Part shown: in pieces, positions 9,256 to 21,759 of the stretch
Position numbering within the stretch: position 1 is the first letter of the stretch
How the letters are laid out: every line of letters starts with the position of its first letter
Source: Polytrichum commune
Lineage: Eukaryota; Streptophyta; Polytrichopsida; Polytrichales; Polytrichaceae
Direction of reading: 5' to 3'
NCBI GenBank assembly: GCA_950295325.1
Contig: OX485808.1
Location: 29,222,527-29,286,526, forward strand
DNA: 64,000 bases
Position numbers and translations under genes: made by a program
Notes under the pieces: generated by a model
What the model was told of the DNA's origin: nothing
Databases searched by the model: none
The model's input: the letters and a program-made list of their open reading frames with translations, nothing else

Positions 9256-11600
9256 AGTGACGAACAGAGGATGGTGTTAAGCGGATGAAGGCCTTTGGAT
9301 TAAATGAGCGGCGATTCAATATCGTTGGATTTAGAAATCTTGAGAATGTTGGCTAGGGTGTTGTTGGCCATAGGTGTTTATTGTTAGATGTAGGTATGAT
9401 TGGATCTACGTTCGGTAAGACTTTATGGTTGGAAGGAATCATCCTGCCAATGAGAGTGTGAAGGTTCATTTCTTATTTCTTTGTCTTGTGATTACAAATA
9501 TCTCATTTTATCCCCTTTGAATGTAGGTAGATATAAAAAGTCCGTACAATGATAAGAATAAGAATGTTGGAAAAAAATTAATAAACTTTATGGATGTTGA
9601 ATGAAAGGATTTTTGAATCTTGTTAAATAGTTGTGTTATTATATAGTTGCATTAGCTTTTGATTTTATAAGTTTATGGTTGCATAAGTTTTTAGCTCACC
9701 TCTTGCTTCATAAGATTCCGCATTAGTGTTACACATTAGTATTATGTATTAGGTTTTGCATTGGGACTTGCATTAGGGTTATCATTAGGATTTGTATTAA
9801 GATTTGTATTACATTATGCACTAAGGTCTGCATACAGATCCGTAGTAGGATCTGTATTAGGTTCTGTATTAGTTTCTATATTGGTTTTTGGTATAGAATT
9901 TTTTGTTGTTGTATGGAGCTCAGAAACATGATGTAGAGATAGAATTAAGAAATAGTGATATAGTGGAGATTTAAATGAAGGATTAAGTTAGAGATTCAAG
10001 CTATAGCTTAAGGTCTAGGTTTAGTTTTTATTTGGTCGTTGATTTGTAAAGGTCTACTATCCAAGTACTATTCCTTAGGCGAGTGGCTTAACCCTCAAAC
10101 ACCCATAGTACTCAACCAACCCAACCTAGGGTGGCCGGTGAAAAATTCAATCCATGTGGGTGCCTTAAGCAAACCCACCATCGTGGTAGTGATGGATGAA
10201 TTATAGATGAACCTATGGTGTTTGAAGATTGGATGAAAAACAATATGGTACGGGATGAATTAATGGGCTTAAAATTGTCCGGATGAATGTAATGCGCAGG
10301 TGAAGGTTAGGCACATATGAATAGAACGCTTAGATAAGCGAAATGAAATTAAACATTTATAGGAATTAGAAGGTCATTGTCTAAATGCACTAAAGTAGTC
10401 CACCTATCCTGCCAATCTTCTGGGTTGTTACTGAGCTTGGAGTTACAATTGTCATTATAGTTGGATTAGACTTGGGTGGTTGGTGAAACATTGGCCAAGT
10501 TGAGTTCATTGGTTAAATTGTATTTGAGTGGTCGTGATAATTTGAAGAAATCATGACAGAATTTGAGCAACCTGATTTCAATGATGTTGAATGACTATTC
10601 CAAAAAAATGTGAATACATCCTAATTATCAAATCGAGGACGTTGGATAATGAAAACATATTAATGCATTATCTATCAATTGTGATTATTTGAAATAGAAG
10701 TAGAAATCAAAACATGGCTGCACCTAATCAATAACGAACACACTCAATATATATGACTACATTGTATCATCAATAAAAGTTTTATAACTACTCCTATTTC
10801 TTTCATTCCCCTCCTCCACCTTGTCATCTACGAATGGGTTTAGCCCTAAAAGATGTAGAATCGAAATATATGGCTGGTATATACAATTTATACGAGCCTT
10901 AGCAACTCCAAAAATGATGTTATATATGTATGGGTTTGAAACTTTATTTTATATTTTTTCTTATTTTAAGGAGAATATATATAGAGTTGTCATTGGTTAT
11001 GAAAATAGAGTCCCATATCACTAGATTTTGTTGAACTCATACATTTTATGGGCCCTTTCTACATCATGACATTATTCATGAATGAAAGTATAATTAGATA
11101 TAGAAGTAAGTATGATGTCGTGAAGAATCCATTGCACAACTTTCTGTCTATGAGTAGCAATTTTGGTATAATATTGATGTATTATTTTCCAACCCACAAT
11201 AATTCATATTGTCAATAAAATTCCATGTTCCTCGTTTTGAACATATGATATTGTGGGCTTGAAAATGAAGTGCATCAAGAAAAATAACATTGATCAAAAT
11301 TATCGTGGTATGTCAAAGTTATAGGAGGCCACAATATGGAAGGTGTTGCTCAGACCTAAATGATATCATCATCAACTTCAACATATGGCCGATTCATATC
11401 AAAGTAGACACGTGCCTAAACTGAAGACAACAACTGGACACTTATACTTCAAAGACATATAGTTAGGTGTGGATCTAAGAACTAGCACCATAAAAGACAT
11501 GTCTTTAAAAGAGAATGACCTTTCTAGGTTCAATAATCAACATGATTGCGGGAACCACTATAAAACTACTTATTGAGCATGAGAACATTCATGTTAATAA
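9256..11600. other. Non-coding 3' part of duplicated NLR block
   Basis: No gene is visible. The stretch aligns with about 44388-46200. Positions 9720-9900 hold a cryptic T/G-rich repeat (variants of GTATTAGGTTCTG) preserved in both copies. A short relic of LRR wording occurs near 10490-10530 (GTTGAGTTCATTGGTTAAATTG), also present in copy 2 near 45640, so older LRR fragments lie downstream of the genes. Confidence 0.6.
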
Positions 11601-11603
11601 CCA

Positions 11604-11695
11604 ATAAGATATCCATCAAATCTTCCAAAATTATGAGGTAAATGGCTACGGGCATGATTTGGACTGCCAATCATGTCACACCAGGTAATTGTGTG
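11604..11695. repeat. Dispersed ~95-bp repeat, member 1
   Basis: Contains AATAAGATATCCATC ... GGCTACGGGCATGATTTGGA ... CAATCATGTCACACCAG. Similar wording appears at 13526, 46644 and 50041, so this is a four-member family in the window. No terminal inverted repeats are evident. Confidence 0.5.
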
Positions 11696-11785
11696 TTTTA
11701 AATCTGACTAGAAGTAAATGCAGAGAGGTATATAAAACTAGGCACATCTACTTTAGACTTCTAATATCATGAGAGTTAGGACCGG

Positions 11786-11925
11786 TTTACACCAAGTACC
11801 ATGAAGTCGGACCATAGAAGTTGGCCTTCTTTCATGGGCCGACTTCATGGTCCAATTTGCATGGTCTAATTTCTTAAGAAATCAATTTACAAAGCCTTTG
11901 GGCCTCTCGCTAGGTGTAAACCAAA
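11786..11925. repeat. Short foldback, possible MITE remnant
   Basis: GGACCGGTTTACACC at the left faces GGTGTAAACC at the right, with internal complementary pieces CATGAAGTCGG / CCGACTTCATG. The right terminus is imperfect and no clear duplication of the target is seen. Confidence 0.35.
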
Positions 11926-12223
11926 TGTCGACCAAGAAGAATGACCATGCACCAAAAAGTGAATGTGCGGATCTTTTTAATATATGCCCAAAAAGGGCAT
12001 TTTTGAAAAGAATTCAAGTTTGACCATTCTCTTGTCTTTCTTGGGTTTCACTTGTGTTCACTTCTTGTTAAATGTGTGGAAGATGTGGCTTGAAAAATCT
12101 TCTCACAACAAATCTTACTAAAAGAAAATGAGCGATTTAATTTGTACACGTTCAATATAATTTACATGTCACATGTAGCTTGTGGTACACATTGAGCATT
12201 ATTTGCAACGCGCTTCACCATGT

Positions 12224-12672
12224 TGTGAGCCCAAGAACGTGCTCACATGAGTAATTAGACTAAAAAACCAACCGTGATTGCGATGGGAAAAGCAATGTCC
12301 AACTCAATTGACATTAAAAAGATAAAACAAACTAAAGTTGCGTTAAGTTGAGAAGAGCTAAATGGTAAAAACTAAGTTAAAAAGCAAGTAAACGGGAGAA
12401 GATAAAAAGTCAAGTGGAGTTCGTTTTTTTGGGCTATCCTAAGAGATGCCGGGAAGCGCGAAAAAGGGGGAGCAAGAGGGAGGGGTCTCGGGTGCTAGGG
12501 AAAGTGAGGCTCATAATCATGCGGGAGGGAGAGAGCACTGAGAGCTCGTGGAAGCCTTGCTGCGACAGAGAACGTGTTGTGCGGTGCCGTTGAGGAAGAA
12601 AAGGGTAGTGAGTGTTGCCTCGGTGGTGGGAGAGATGGTGTGGTCAGTTGCAACAAGCGCAGACGAGAGTGA
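12224..12672. mobile_element. Fragment of a Gypsy LTR of the TGTGAGCCC family
   Basis: Starts TGTGAGCCCAAGAACGTGCTCACA, matching the 5' end of the intact LTR and of the solo LTR, and then drifts. A G-rich, CT-rich section near 12480-12560 resembles the solo LTR near 7540. I cannot define its 3' end; it may extend past the nested MITE to about 13450. Confidence 0.45.
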
Positions 12673-13222
12673 GGGCCAAGTTCCATGTGCCGGTCCCGGT
12701 CCGTTTTTTAAATGGGTGAGAAACGGGTGACATCATCCAAAAAATGGGTGATGCCACCCATTTTATGGAGGGGTACTTCTATGTGGGGTGCCGGTTTTTC
12801 CCAATTTCCTACTTTCTAACTAAATTTGGTGAGTGATAAGACATGACACTTTATGAAGGTCACCGGCAATGAAGGTCATCTAGATTCTAAAAACATCATA
12901 AAATACACATTCCCTAGGAGTACTCCTCAAAAGAAGGGACTCGAAGAACCAAGTGGCCTTTAGTATCCAAGGGTGTACCCTAGGTGACCGGCCGATCCGG
13001 TCACCGGAGCTTTCTAACTGGCACATGTCCTTCTTGTTACTGTTAGGACCGCTAGTCCTTTGGCACCCGTTCTTGCACAACACAAAATGTGGGACACCCA
13101 TCCATGGGGGGGTACCGGTCCTTGGGTGAGAAGGATGGGCACATGGCAGCACCCTCTTTTCACCGGCCCACCCATTTGTTTTAAAAAAAAACGGACCGGG
13201 ACCGGCACATGGAACTTGGCCC
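12673..13222. mobile_element. 550-bp MITE with long terminal inverted repeats
   Basis: Left end GGGCCAAGTTCCATGTGCC, right end its reverse complement; the arms match for about 45 bp, including GGTCCCGGTCCG. It is flanked by TGA on both sides (12670-12672, 13223-13225). The GGGCC terminus and 3-bp duplication suggest the PIF/Harbinger group, although TGA is not the usual TWA target. No coding capacity. Confidence 0.8.
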
Positions 13223-13525
13223 TGAGGGAGAGTAGTTAGGGGAGTGGGATCCTGCTGTTGGGAAGTTTGGTGCCCAGTGCCGATGAGAGAGGATTCAACA
13301 TAGGACAGGGAAGATTAGAAATATAGTGAGGAGGTGCGATTCCAGGGTTATGATGATTGATTGATTGGTGCATGCATGCGGGAGAGGAGGAGTGAGGGAC
13401 CCTGCATCTCACTGATGAAGCGGCGTGTCGGGTCGGATGCTCGAGCCATATGAGAATCCGAGTGTGAAGCAGCAATGACATAAGATCATTTAACATAAGA
13501 AACAAATCTCCGCTTTGATAATGAA

Positions 13526-13610
13526 TAAGATATTCATACAGGCTCTAGAAAGTTTAAGGAAAAATGACTACAACCTCAATTTAGATTTGCTATGATCATT
13601 TCGTACTATT
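13526..13610. repeat. Dispersed ~95-bp repeat, member 2 (diverged)
   Basis: AATAAGATATTCATACAGG ... GACTACAACCTCAATTTAGA aligns with the members at 11604, 46644 and 50041. It is preceded by CGCTTTGATAATG, which recurs as CGCTTTAATCATG at 46630. Confidence 0.4.
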
Positions 13611-13865
13611 TAGGTGTTTAATGTTCTACGAGAAGTGGGTTGACTGGGAAATTTTAAAATATGTGAGTGTGCAAGCACGGTCAAGTGGACAACCCCTAAT
13701 CCATGCCTAGTGTCAAGTGAAAGTGATTTAATTTTATGTACTAACTTTGATCTTTGTGAAGAAAAAAATCATAGACGTTTTAACATACTAATCTACAAAT
13801 TGTAGCAATTTGTGATGACAAAAAAAGTCTACATATTTTAGAAGACGGTGCAAGTGATGTGCAAG

Positions 13866-14248
13866 TAGATGATATTGAAAAAGTGATTGTCTAAATTTTT
13901 TTTTAAACATGATAGAATTACATTAATCGAAGGTATTCTGCAAAGTTTTGTGATGATGCCCTCAAGTAGAAAATAGTTTCATAGATTATAAAAAATTCCT
14001 AACTTCGAAATAGTTAAGGTCATGAAATCTACGTCCAAAACCAAACTCAACCATTTGCTTTTGATCATCACTTTTGATGCTAAGTATTGAGGATCTCAAC
14101 TTGATATTCTACAATTTGATTTTTTAACAAAACAATGGAGGTCATCATAAAAAACATTTCAATTTAAATAACGCTTTGCTACTACTTCTAGGCCTTTGAC
14201 CCAAACATGAGCACCTTTTTGGTCCACTTTACCATGCTTGCACCCACT
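13866..14248. repeat. Inverted repeat arm, left
   Basis: This sequence is the reverse complement of about 19051-19440 with moderate divergence. Examples are CAAGTAGATGATATTG against CAATATCACCTACTTG, and GGTCCACTTTACCATG against CATGGTAAAGTGGACC. The arms enclose 4.8 kb. This could be an old DNA transposon with long terminal inverted repeats, or two copies of one repeat in opposite orientation. Confidence 0.6.
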
Positions 14249-16860
14249 AGAAGTTGTGTGAAATGATTTGAGCACCAATGTACATTTATTGTGTGGGCCA
14301 AGTACCAAGTGTACACTACGAAAAGAGGCTTCTTGACACCCTCTCGATGTACTTCTAGTCCCGTAAGCCGTTTTGCTTTCCAGACCTTAACAACAATTCT
14401 AAATCATTAGAGTGATCCTTGATTTGACCGTAGTTTGGGTTGGAAGTTGGTTGTTTTGCATACAAAACTTTGCATGTTCCGTAAGTTCCCGGTGCATCCT
14501 TGGAGTTGGTGCGGAGTTCTCATCCAAGAACTTTCTATATTGGATCACCAAGGACCAAACAAAATTTGGCATGCCAAGACGTGCTAAAATGAGTTTAGTT
14601 CCCAATAATCTCATTTAAAAATATCTTCGTTTAAACCTGCACACCCACTCCAAGCATGCACCGAAAACTTACCGAACATGGAAAGTTTCATATGCGGAAC
14701 AAGCAACTTAAAATCCAGTTGAATTCAACGATAATTATATTGGCTTAACAAAGTCATCATGTTCCAACCTACATTGCCATAATATTGTCTTAAGACGCAG
14801 ACCATGAATGTGGAATGCCTAACATATTTGAGCGTAACGAGCAAGTCCATCTGCGTTCTTGAAGATGGTTGTGGAGGAGGGATGGCTTGTGGAGTCCACC
14901 TTGATTACAGCCCGCCACTTTGCCAATAGAGCCCTCTACTACCAATACCATCACAAAACAAACAACTGGATCTCCTCGTTCGTAGGGTTGGTTGAGTTTG
15001 AGAAATGATTGGTTCAAATTCATGATTTTAGTCGAAGTGTCCATCATTTTAAAGAAATCTACAGAATGCACCTTTAAATTAATAATGGAATCTTGAAAGG
15101 TATCAACATGTAATCGGTTGGACTTGGAAACACTTGGATCTTGACAACCCATTGTGCCCAGAACCTCCCCGGAAACTAATCTCCATCTCGGGTTTACGTA
15201 TGAGCTTCAAGTGTAAGAACCAATGTCTCATCGGACATAATTGGGTCACTTACATAATACACCCCTTTACCATAAAGAATTTGATCTTAAATACCAGATT
15301 GAGACACTTTGGTTTGTGCTCCCTATTAAAGTTCAACCTCAGGATAACCACTCCATTCTATCTAGATGACTTTAAATGCTTCAAAAAAATTGATGATTTG
15401 CTACTTCACAAAATCTCAGAGCAACATGCTTCGAAAGAAGGAAGGCAGTGAGAGGAATCCATTGATCTGCACATTTGTGTTTAAAGTTTTTTTAATTTTT
15501 TTAAAAAAAAATTATGCTTTCAAATGTCCATGGTTTCCCAATTCGAAGCATTTTACCTAAAGCAAAGACCACCATCCAGATCCAGATCTCCCCATGTATT
15601 TATTTTTTCAATTCTAAAAAATTCAAATAACTTCTCAAGATTTGTAGTCCTTAAAGATATCTACAATACAAAAGAAGCTTTGTATTAATGCTTATGCTTT
15701 AAAAACATGTTTTAGCAGCTCTCAAGTAGGTTCCAAAGACACTGACCCTTAAAAATACTGCAAATAGTTACCAGGCCAGGGAAGAGTGTGATCTGTGCAA
15801 TTGCAAAGGCAACCTAATTGCACATTCTATCAGTGTAGCTCATTATGCTCACATTGATGCAATTATGGATAGCAAGAAGCTCAAGCATACAAGGAAGTAG
15901 GGAGGTTACGTTGCCAAAGATCCATCGCCATGTCTTTTACCAAGGATCAGTCCATGTTCCACTTCAACAAAGCACTAAACCTCTTCACGGGCAACTTCCC
16001 CCTTCACAACATTGTTAGCTGGAGAGAGGCAATTATCGCATACGAGCGTACCTCTCTTCCATCCAACATAAGAGCCCTCAATTGGTATGCAACCCGGAGG
16101 TGAATACATCTGGTCAATTTGACAGTGGAATTAGTTTTAAAGACCCCAAATTAGTCTAGTTCAAGTCATTCGAAATGAATATGCCACAAACCTATAGGGT
16201 GTCAAGTATTTTTACGTTGGATGTATGAAAGGTGTGCTTGTATGTGACAATTCCCTCCTTGTTAGCCTCTCAACACCCACAGCTTTAGAAATTTCTTAAA
16301 TTCCATAGTCTAATAGGTAAAAACGTTGACTCCATGTCAGCAAGTCCAAAATTACTCCCTCTGAAGATTACGACATGTACGGGTGCATCTACATACATCT
16401 ATCATCCCATATGCTTTCCCACCTCGAAGTTCATGCACATTTTGCATCAAACATCCAATGAAATTCATGTAATAAACATATCAATTACTCAGGAGTTGTA
16501 TGGTACGTCTGATTTTTCAACAAACACCCTTCCTTACCTTCACAATTTTGAGCGTTTAAAACAAACATCAACCATATTTGGAACCATAATCACACGAACA
16601 CGTTTGGTATCCATTATTACTCGTAAAAATTCCACTAGGCAGACTTCCTCCTAAGGAAGAGCTTGCCACACGACAACCGGGCCAATTACATAAGTTACTT
16701 GTGGGCCAATCATACCCCCATAAGGCATACACCCTCCGCAACCAATTGCACCCTGAAGACACACTCTTTATTAGTTGACGTTTTGGGACTAGGTGAAAAG
16801 CAATGGTGATGAGGCAATTTTGTAAGTATGTCATATTTGACGTTGTGGTAAATGAACTTA
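14249..16860. other. Gene-poor stretch
   Basis: Only short ORFs occur (for example minus 14790-15152 and plus 15134-15451). None shows a domain, codon pattern or partner I recognise. No structural RNA was seen. Confidence 0.5.
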
Positions 16861-17262
16861 TGTTGGCGAATATGATCATATTGGCAATTAATGAGCATGA
16901 TATTTTGAGACCTCTAGGCATCCTCTAGACATCTAGTTTGGACCCTTCGCGAATAGTGTGTAAGATATTAAATACCAGAAGCGGTGTAATAATTTATTTT
17001 GTGTGGTGATGTAATAATGGCTTGAAATGTAAGAAACAGAACATGTTGCGAAGTCACTTATGTTGTCGAATATGATCATATTGGCAATTAGTGGGCATGA
17101 TGCTTTGAGACTCCGGGCATCCTCTAGGCATCTAGTTTAGACCCTTCCCAGATAATGTATGTGACATTAAATACCACAAGCGATGTAATAATTTATTCTG
17201 TGTGGTGAAGTAAGAATGGCTTGAAATGTGGGAAACAGAACATGTTGCCAAAGTCATGGGAG
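16861..17262. repeat. Tandem direct repeat, two ~200-bp units
   Basis: Units start at 16861 and 17061 with TGTTGGCGAATATGATCATA / TGTTGTCGAATATGATCATA and both end near AACAGAACATGTTGC. A partial third unit lies near 17935-18000 (GTGTGACATTAAATACCAC). Confidence 0.75.
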
Positions 17263-18798
17263 ACTCCGATACATCTGTCGGCATGTAAGTTAAAGCTAAC
17301 TCGGATGGAATCCTGGAGAAAGCCGAGGCCCAGAGGGACCACCATTGCCCACTTGGACTTGGCAACATCAAACGAAGGAGTAAGTCAATCAATCCCCAGA
17401 CAGCTCCCGCAAGTGCATAACATTGGGTCAAAATCAGATGACAAAACTTTATAAACTTTGTTCATTCATCCGTGTGGTAACCACGGTACAAAAAAACAAC
17501 AACAATTCATATATTATTGTTAATGTGATAAATTATACTACTAAAAGTAATGTGGAATATAGATAAATTAGCGCATGGCAATTTAACTGTACATATTAGT
17601 GTTGAAATTACACAAACTTGTAGTGAGAATTAATGTTGACGAAGTTCAATTTATGGTATTTAGTGTCACGTGCGTAATAATGTCACTTGCCCTATTCTGA
17701 GGCATATGCAGGTTGCATTGATGAATAGCAATTTCATGATAAGTGTCGTCTTATGACACTTGGTGTTCAAGTGCACTTATCAATATCTTGGCATGAGCAT
17801 GTTCAATAGTGTTATGAGGTGGATGTCTATTCCCACAATGGTCTACAACTTGACCAAAGTGTACTTGCCATTAGTATCCTCAAGAATAATTTTCTCTTTG
17901 TATACTAAAATGTAAAGACGTGACACTTGCCATTTAGGCCCTTTGCAAATAGTATGTGTGACATTAAATACCACAAACGGTGTAGTTTGAAATTTGTAGG
18001 AATCACATAATTTGTTATTCCAAAAGATTGATTTGAATTTTTTTTTCATTTTATCCTACTTTTATCCTTGAACTAATACTCAAGGTGTTGGTGGAAAGTC
18101 TTTGAGAAGCATAGGAGAAGATCCGGGGTCTTTAGTCCACATTATATCCACCTTGACTGGGAAATTGTGTGGCCCACATTGATTATTTCCATGCAAATTG
18201 TCCACCCACACTAATAGATGATTTAGTGCAATGGTGTGGCATCCACAAAAGCGTGAGTTACAAAATTTTGTCATGAAGAGCCATCTTGCTTTGAGCAAAT
18301 GAATTGATGACAAGTCGTCGTGATTTCATCCACAAATGATCATGTAAACCATACACACCCAATCTCTGTAAGATCATGCTCGTAGCATCCAATGTGCACG
18401 TGATATCAAGGAGTTTTTGTGGGAACTTGTTATCATGGGTGAATCCAAAAGGGAAGAATGTATAGAATGTAACAATGCATGATTTGAATCTCATTTTCTT
18501 CCCAAAAGATTTGAGAGACGTAGAATGAACTCAAAAACTTATGAACATGTATGGTTTCAATTATGAAGACTTTAACATTTAATTGAATTGGTGTGTGTAT
18601 GTTGTAATTCTATTCATTTATGTATACCTTAAAGGGATGATGTTTCATAGCAAAGTCCAAACATAATTAATTTTGACATATATTAATATTTCATATTTCC
18701 TAATATTTTTACTAAATATGTAACACGTGCATACGTATTTATTAATAAATTGCAATTTACGGAGGGTTTGGAGATAAAATACACACATGAGATAAATT
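17263..18798. other. Gene-poor stretch
   Basis: Apart from the partial third repeat unit near 17935, I see AT-rich DNA without recognisable genes. Short minus-strand ORFs (18080-18313, 18258-18494) have no identifiable domains. Confidence 0.5.
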
Positions 18799-19050
18799 GA
18801 TGGAAGTGTCAAATACATAATAATTATCCTTCAATTCTCCCTTGGGTGCAATGTCAAAAACACCTTGCTGATATGGATGGGGTCCATATTCCCCAAACCA
18901 ACATGAAGTAATGAATGCGTCAAGTTAGTTAGCCAATTATTGTAGGACTTGTGTAGTCAATGGTAGATATTATTGCATTCATTCCAAAGATTTAGACATT
19001 GTTGTCACATCCAATTATGAAATAGTGTCCTCAAGTTACATACATAGCAT
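18799..19050. repeat. Direct repeat A, copy 1 (~250 bp)
   Basis: Begins GATGGAAGTGTCAAATACAT and ends ACATACATAGCATG. It is nearly repeated at 19442-19694. The inverted-repeat arm 19051-19440 sits exactly between the two copies. Confidence 0.8.
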
Positions 19051-19440
19051 GGGTGCAAACATGGTAAAGTGGACCAAAATAGTACTCCCGTACACTAAAA
19101 CCATAATTTTTTGGTCAAAGGCCTAAAAGTAGTAGCAAAGTGTTGTTTAAATTGGATATTTCTTCATGATAACCTCTATTGTTGTGTTAAAACATTCAAA
19201 TGTAGAATATCAAGTTGAGATCTTCAATACTTATCATCAAAAGTGATGCTCACAAGCAAATGGTTGAGTCTAGTTTTGAATGTAGATTTCATGACCTTAA
19301 CTATTTTGAACTTGGATTTTTTTTTTCATATTCCTTGAGGTCATCATCACAAAACTTTGTAGAGAACCATTAATTTAATGTAATTTCATCGTATTTTAAC
19401 AAGTTTTAGAAAATCACTTGTTCAATATCACCTACTTGCG
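19051..19440. repeat. Inverted repeat arm, right
   Basis: Reverse complement of 13866-14248. It is flanked on both sides by the direct repeat A. Confidence 0.6.
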
Positions 19441-19441
19441 T

Positions 19442-19694
19442 GATGGAAGTGCCAAAAACATAAGAATTACCCTTCAATTCTCCATTGGGTGCAATGTCAA
19501 AAACACCTTGCTGATATGGATGGGGTCCGTATTCCCCCAAACCAACATGAAGTAACAAATGGGTCAAATTAGTTAGCCACTTATTATAGGACTTGTGTAA
19601 TCAATGGTATGTATTATCGTATTCATTCAAAAGATTTAGACATTGTTGTCACATTCAATTGTGAAATAGTGTCCTCAAGCTACATACATAGCAT
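19442..19694. repeat. Direct repeat A, copy 2 (~250 bp)
   Basis: Begins GATGGAAGTGCCAAAAACAT and shares CACCTTGCTGATATGGATGG with copy 1. Moderate divergence shows that the duplication is not recent. Confidence 0.8.
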
Positions 19695-19699
19695 AGCAA

Positions 19700-21750
19700 A
19701 GGAAACGATCCTAAATTCGTGAGATTGAAACTTCAATATTATGGTATTTTAGAAATAATTGTGGAGATTCAATTATCATCTTCTCATAAAGAGCGCTGCT
19801 CAAAGAGAAGTGGTTCCAAACAACAATAGAGTCACACAACTTAATTACACATAGGGAAAATGAGAACGAGTTTTTTGAAAATAAATACACATGCTATATT
19901 AGGAGATAAGGGGAGCTCAATTAGGCACACAACTGTTTTATTACAATGGTAGTGAAGAAGAAGATTGGAACTATGTGGTAAGGTAGAGGGTCCTTAAACC
20001 AACACTTTAAGCTATTGCACATACATATGCCTATGTGGTTGATAAAAAAAAACATATAGCCTTTGGACTAAACATAGGTATCAAGAAAAAATAAATTATT
20101 AACCTCAATTGAATATTTGATGAATATTCAAAGTCAAAACCACTAGCTTCCTTAAACCAATCCATAGGCTTTGTTTATGATGACCTTGCATATGATGAGG
20201 ACCCCCACCTTCATTGCTTGAAATAAACACAAAATTGCCTAGAACCAACTGAACATAGTTGGGTATTAAACCCAAACTACATCAAAGCCCAAGTAGTAAT
20301 GGTATGCAAAGCCACATGGCTGCCTCCATGATCCCACCCGGTTCACTTGCAAAATCATCACCATGCATCTTGGGAACCAACCCCTTGCATCTTGGGAAAT
20401 GACCCCATTGTGCTTTGTGGACGTACTTCCTTGGCTTTGTGAATTGAATGGCTAGAAAAGGCACTGACAAGCCAACCTAAGCCCACCTTGAACCAACCCG
20501 TAATAGAGTGGAGCCCGTTACCTACCCTACATGGAGGTAGTGGAGGTCGCTATGAGGTGGCACCACTAATGGCACCTTAAACCATCACTCCATGGGCCCG
20601 GACACTCCTACATCACGGGAAAAGGTTCAAGGTAATAAAATGTTGGCAATTGGGAGGCGTTTATAGGTGTTGGTTCTGGGTGGGGTGTTGGTTTTAGCAC
20701 CCTCTACCTTAGATGTTGAGGGTAGAGGCTACAAATCATCTTATTACGATATGAGGGGTAATATATAGTAGTCATTCATAGAAAGCCAATTAAGAAACCT
20801 TAATGAAGCAAACTCTTCAAGAGAAATTGACGCATCATAGGAAACTATTAGGGCCACTTTACACCTAGAGGCCGGGCCAATTCGTTGTGTAAGAGGCTTG
20901 AAATCCTCACTTGTGATTGGCCAAAAGGTTGAAATCGGCCCCAACCCCTTTACACCTAGCGGCCGGGCCGATTTGGTGGTATGAATTTTTCAATCAAATT
21001 ATGCATGGTATGACACCTGTGACATGCACCCATGTGACAATGGATGACATGTTTGTCAATCTAATAGTTCATGCACAATTTTTTCAAGTGCCTTTATATG
21101 GTGTTAGAAAAGGAATTTTGATACAGATGTCACGAAATCGCATTTTGGATTGCATGCCAAACTCGTAGCCCTAGCCCCTAAATTGTCAATGGGCAGAATT
21201 GGAATATGGCACAAACGCATTTCCCGTTGACCAAACTTTTTGGTGTTCACTTATCTTGATATTACAATTATGATGCTCGTAACACAACATTTATTAAGGT
21301 TTGATTTGTCATATAATAGAGGTAATTAATGTATGCATGTGGTGGAACTCACACTAAGGATTTGCCTTGGGATTGGGGAGCACATGATGAATTCATCAAT
21401 GGGTTAGTTTGAATTAACTCTAGTTCATTGTTTCAAACCTTGGTTCCAAAACGTATGTTGCACTTTTGAGTCTTTGGGTGTGAGTGGAGGTTGAAGGGTT
21501 TTAGGGGTTGTTGGATCTGCAAACTAGAATTACGAAGTTGTCGATTTCTCTTCTTGATTTGAAATGTGTCCTCACACCTAAGTCTCATATCTCTTTAGTT
21601 TGGAAATTTCAATCCTCGCTGACTGATACTCCTAATTTTGTCCATGCCACTTTAGTTTCTTGGCTCTAGATGTGTTGGCCAACTTGAGTGATGGATGCTT
21701 TGTATTTTGATTATAATTAAGTTTTTTTGGTGTTGATGACCCCGTCTGCA
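19700..21750. other. Gene-poor stretch with Harbinger-like termini
   Basis: No gene is recognised. TTA|GGGCCACTTTACACC near 20850 and a second GGCCGGGCC block near 20955 resemble PIF/Harbinger-type ends, but they lie in direct orientation and I found no partner, so no element is called. Confidence 0.4.
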
Positions 21751-21759
21751 CACAAAACA

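Larger units (their letters stand above)
1..11600 (+). repeat. Segmental duplication, copy 1 (NLR block)
   Basis: Position 1 matches 27463. Collinear similarity runs through the NLR gene, its 3' flank to 7188, and again from 9256 to about 11590. It is interrupted by the solo LTR (7189-9255) and by about 560 bp near 10936-11497, both absent from copy 2. The pair is in direct orientation, as expected for tandem duplication by unequal exchange. The true left edge lies outside the window. Confidence 0.8.

Noticed and set aside
20850-20975. Harbinger-type MITE from two GGCCGGGCC blocks
   Set aside because: The two blocks are in direct, not inverted, orientation.
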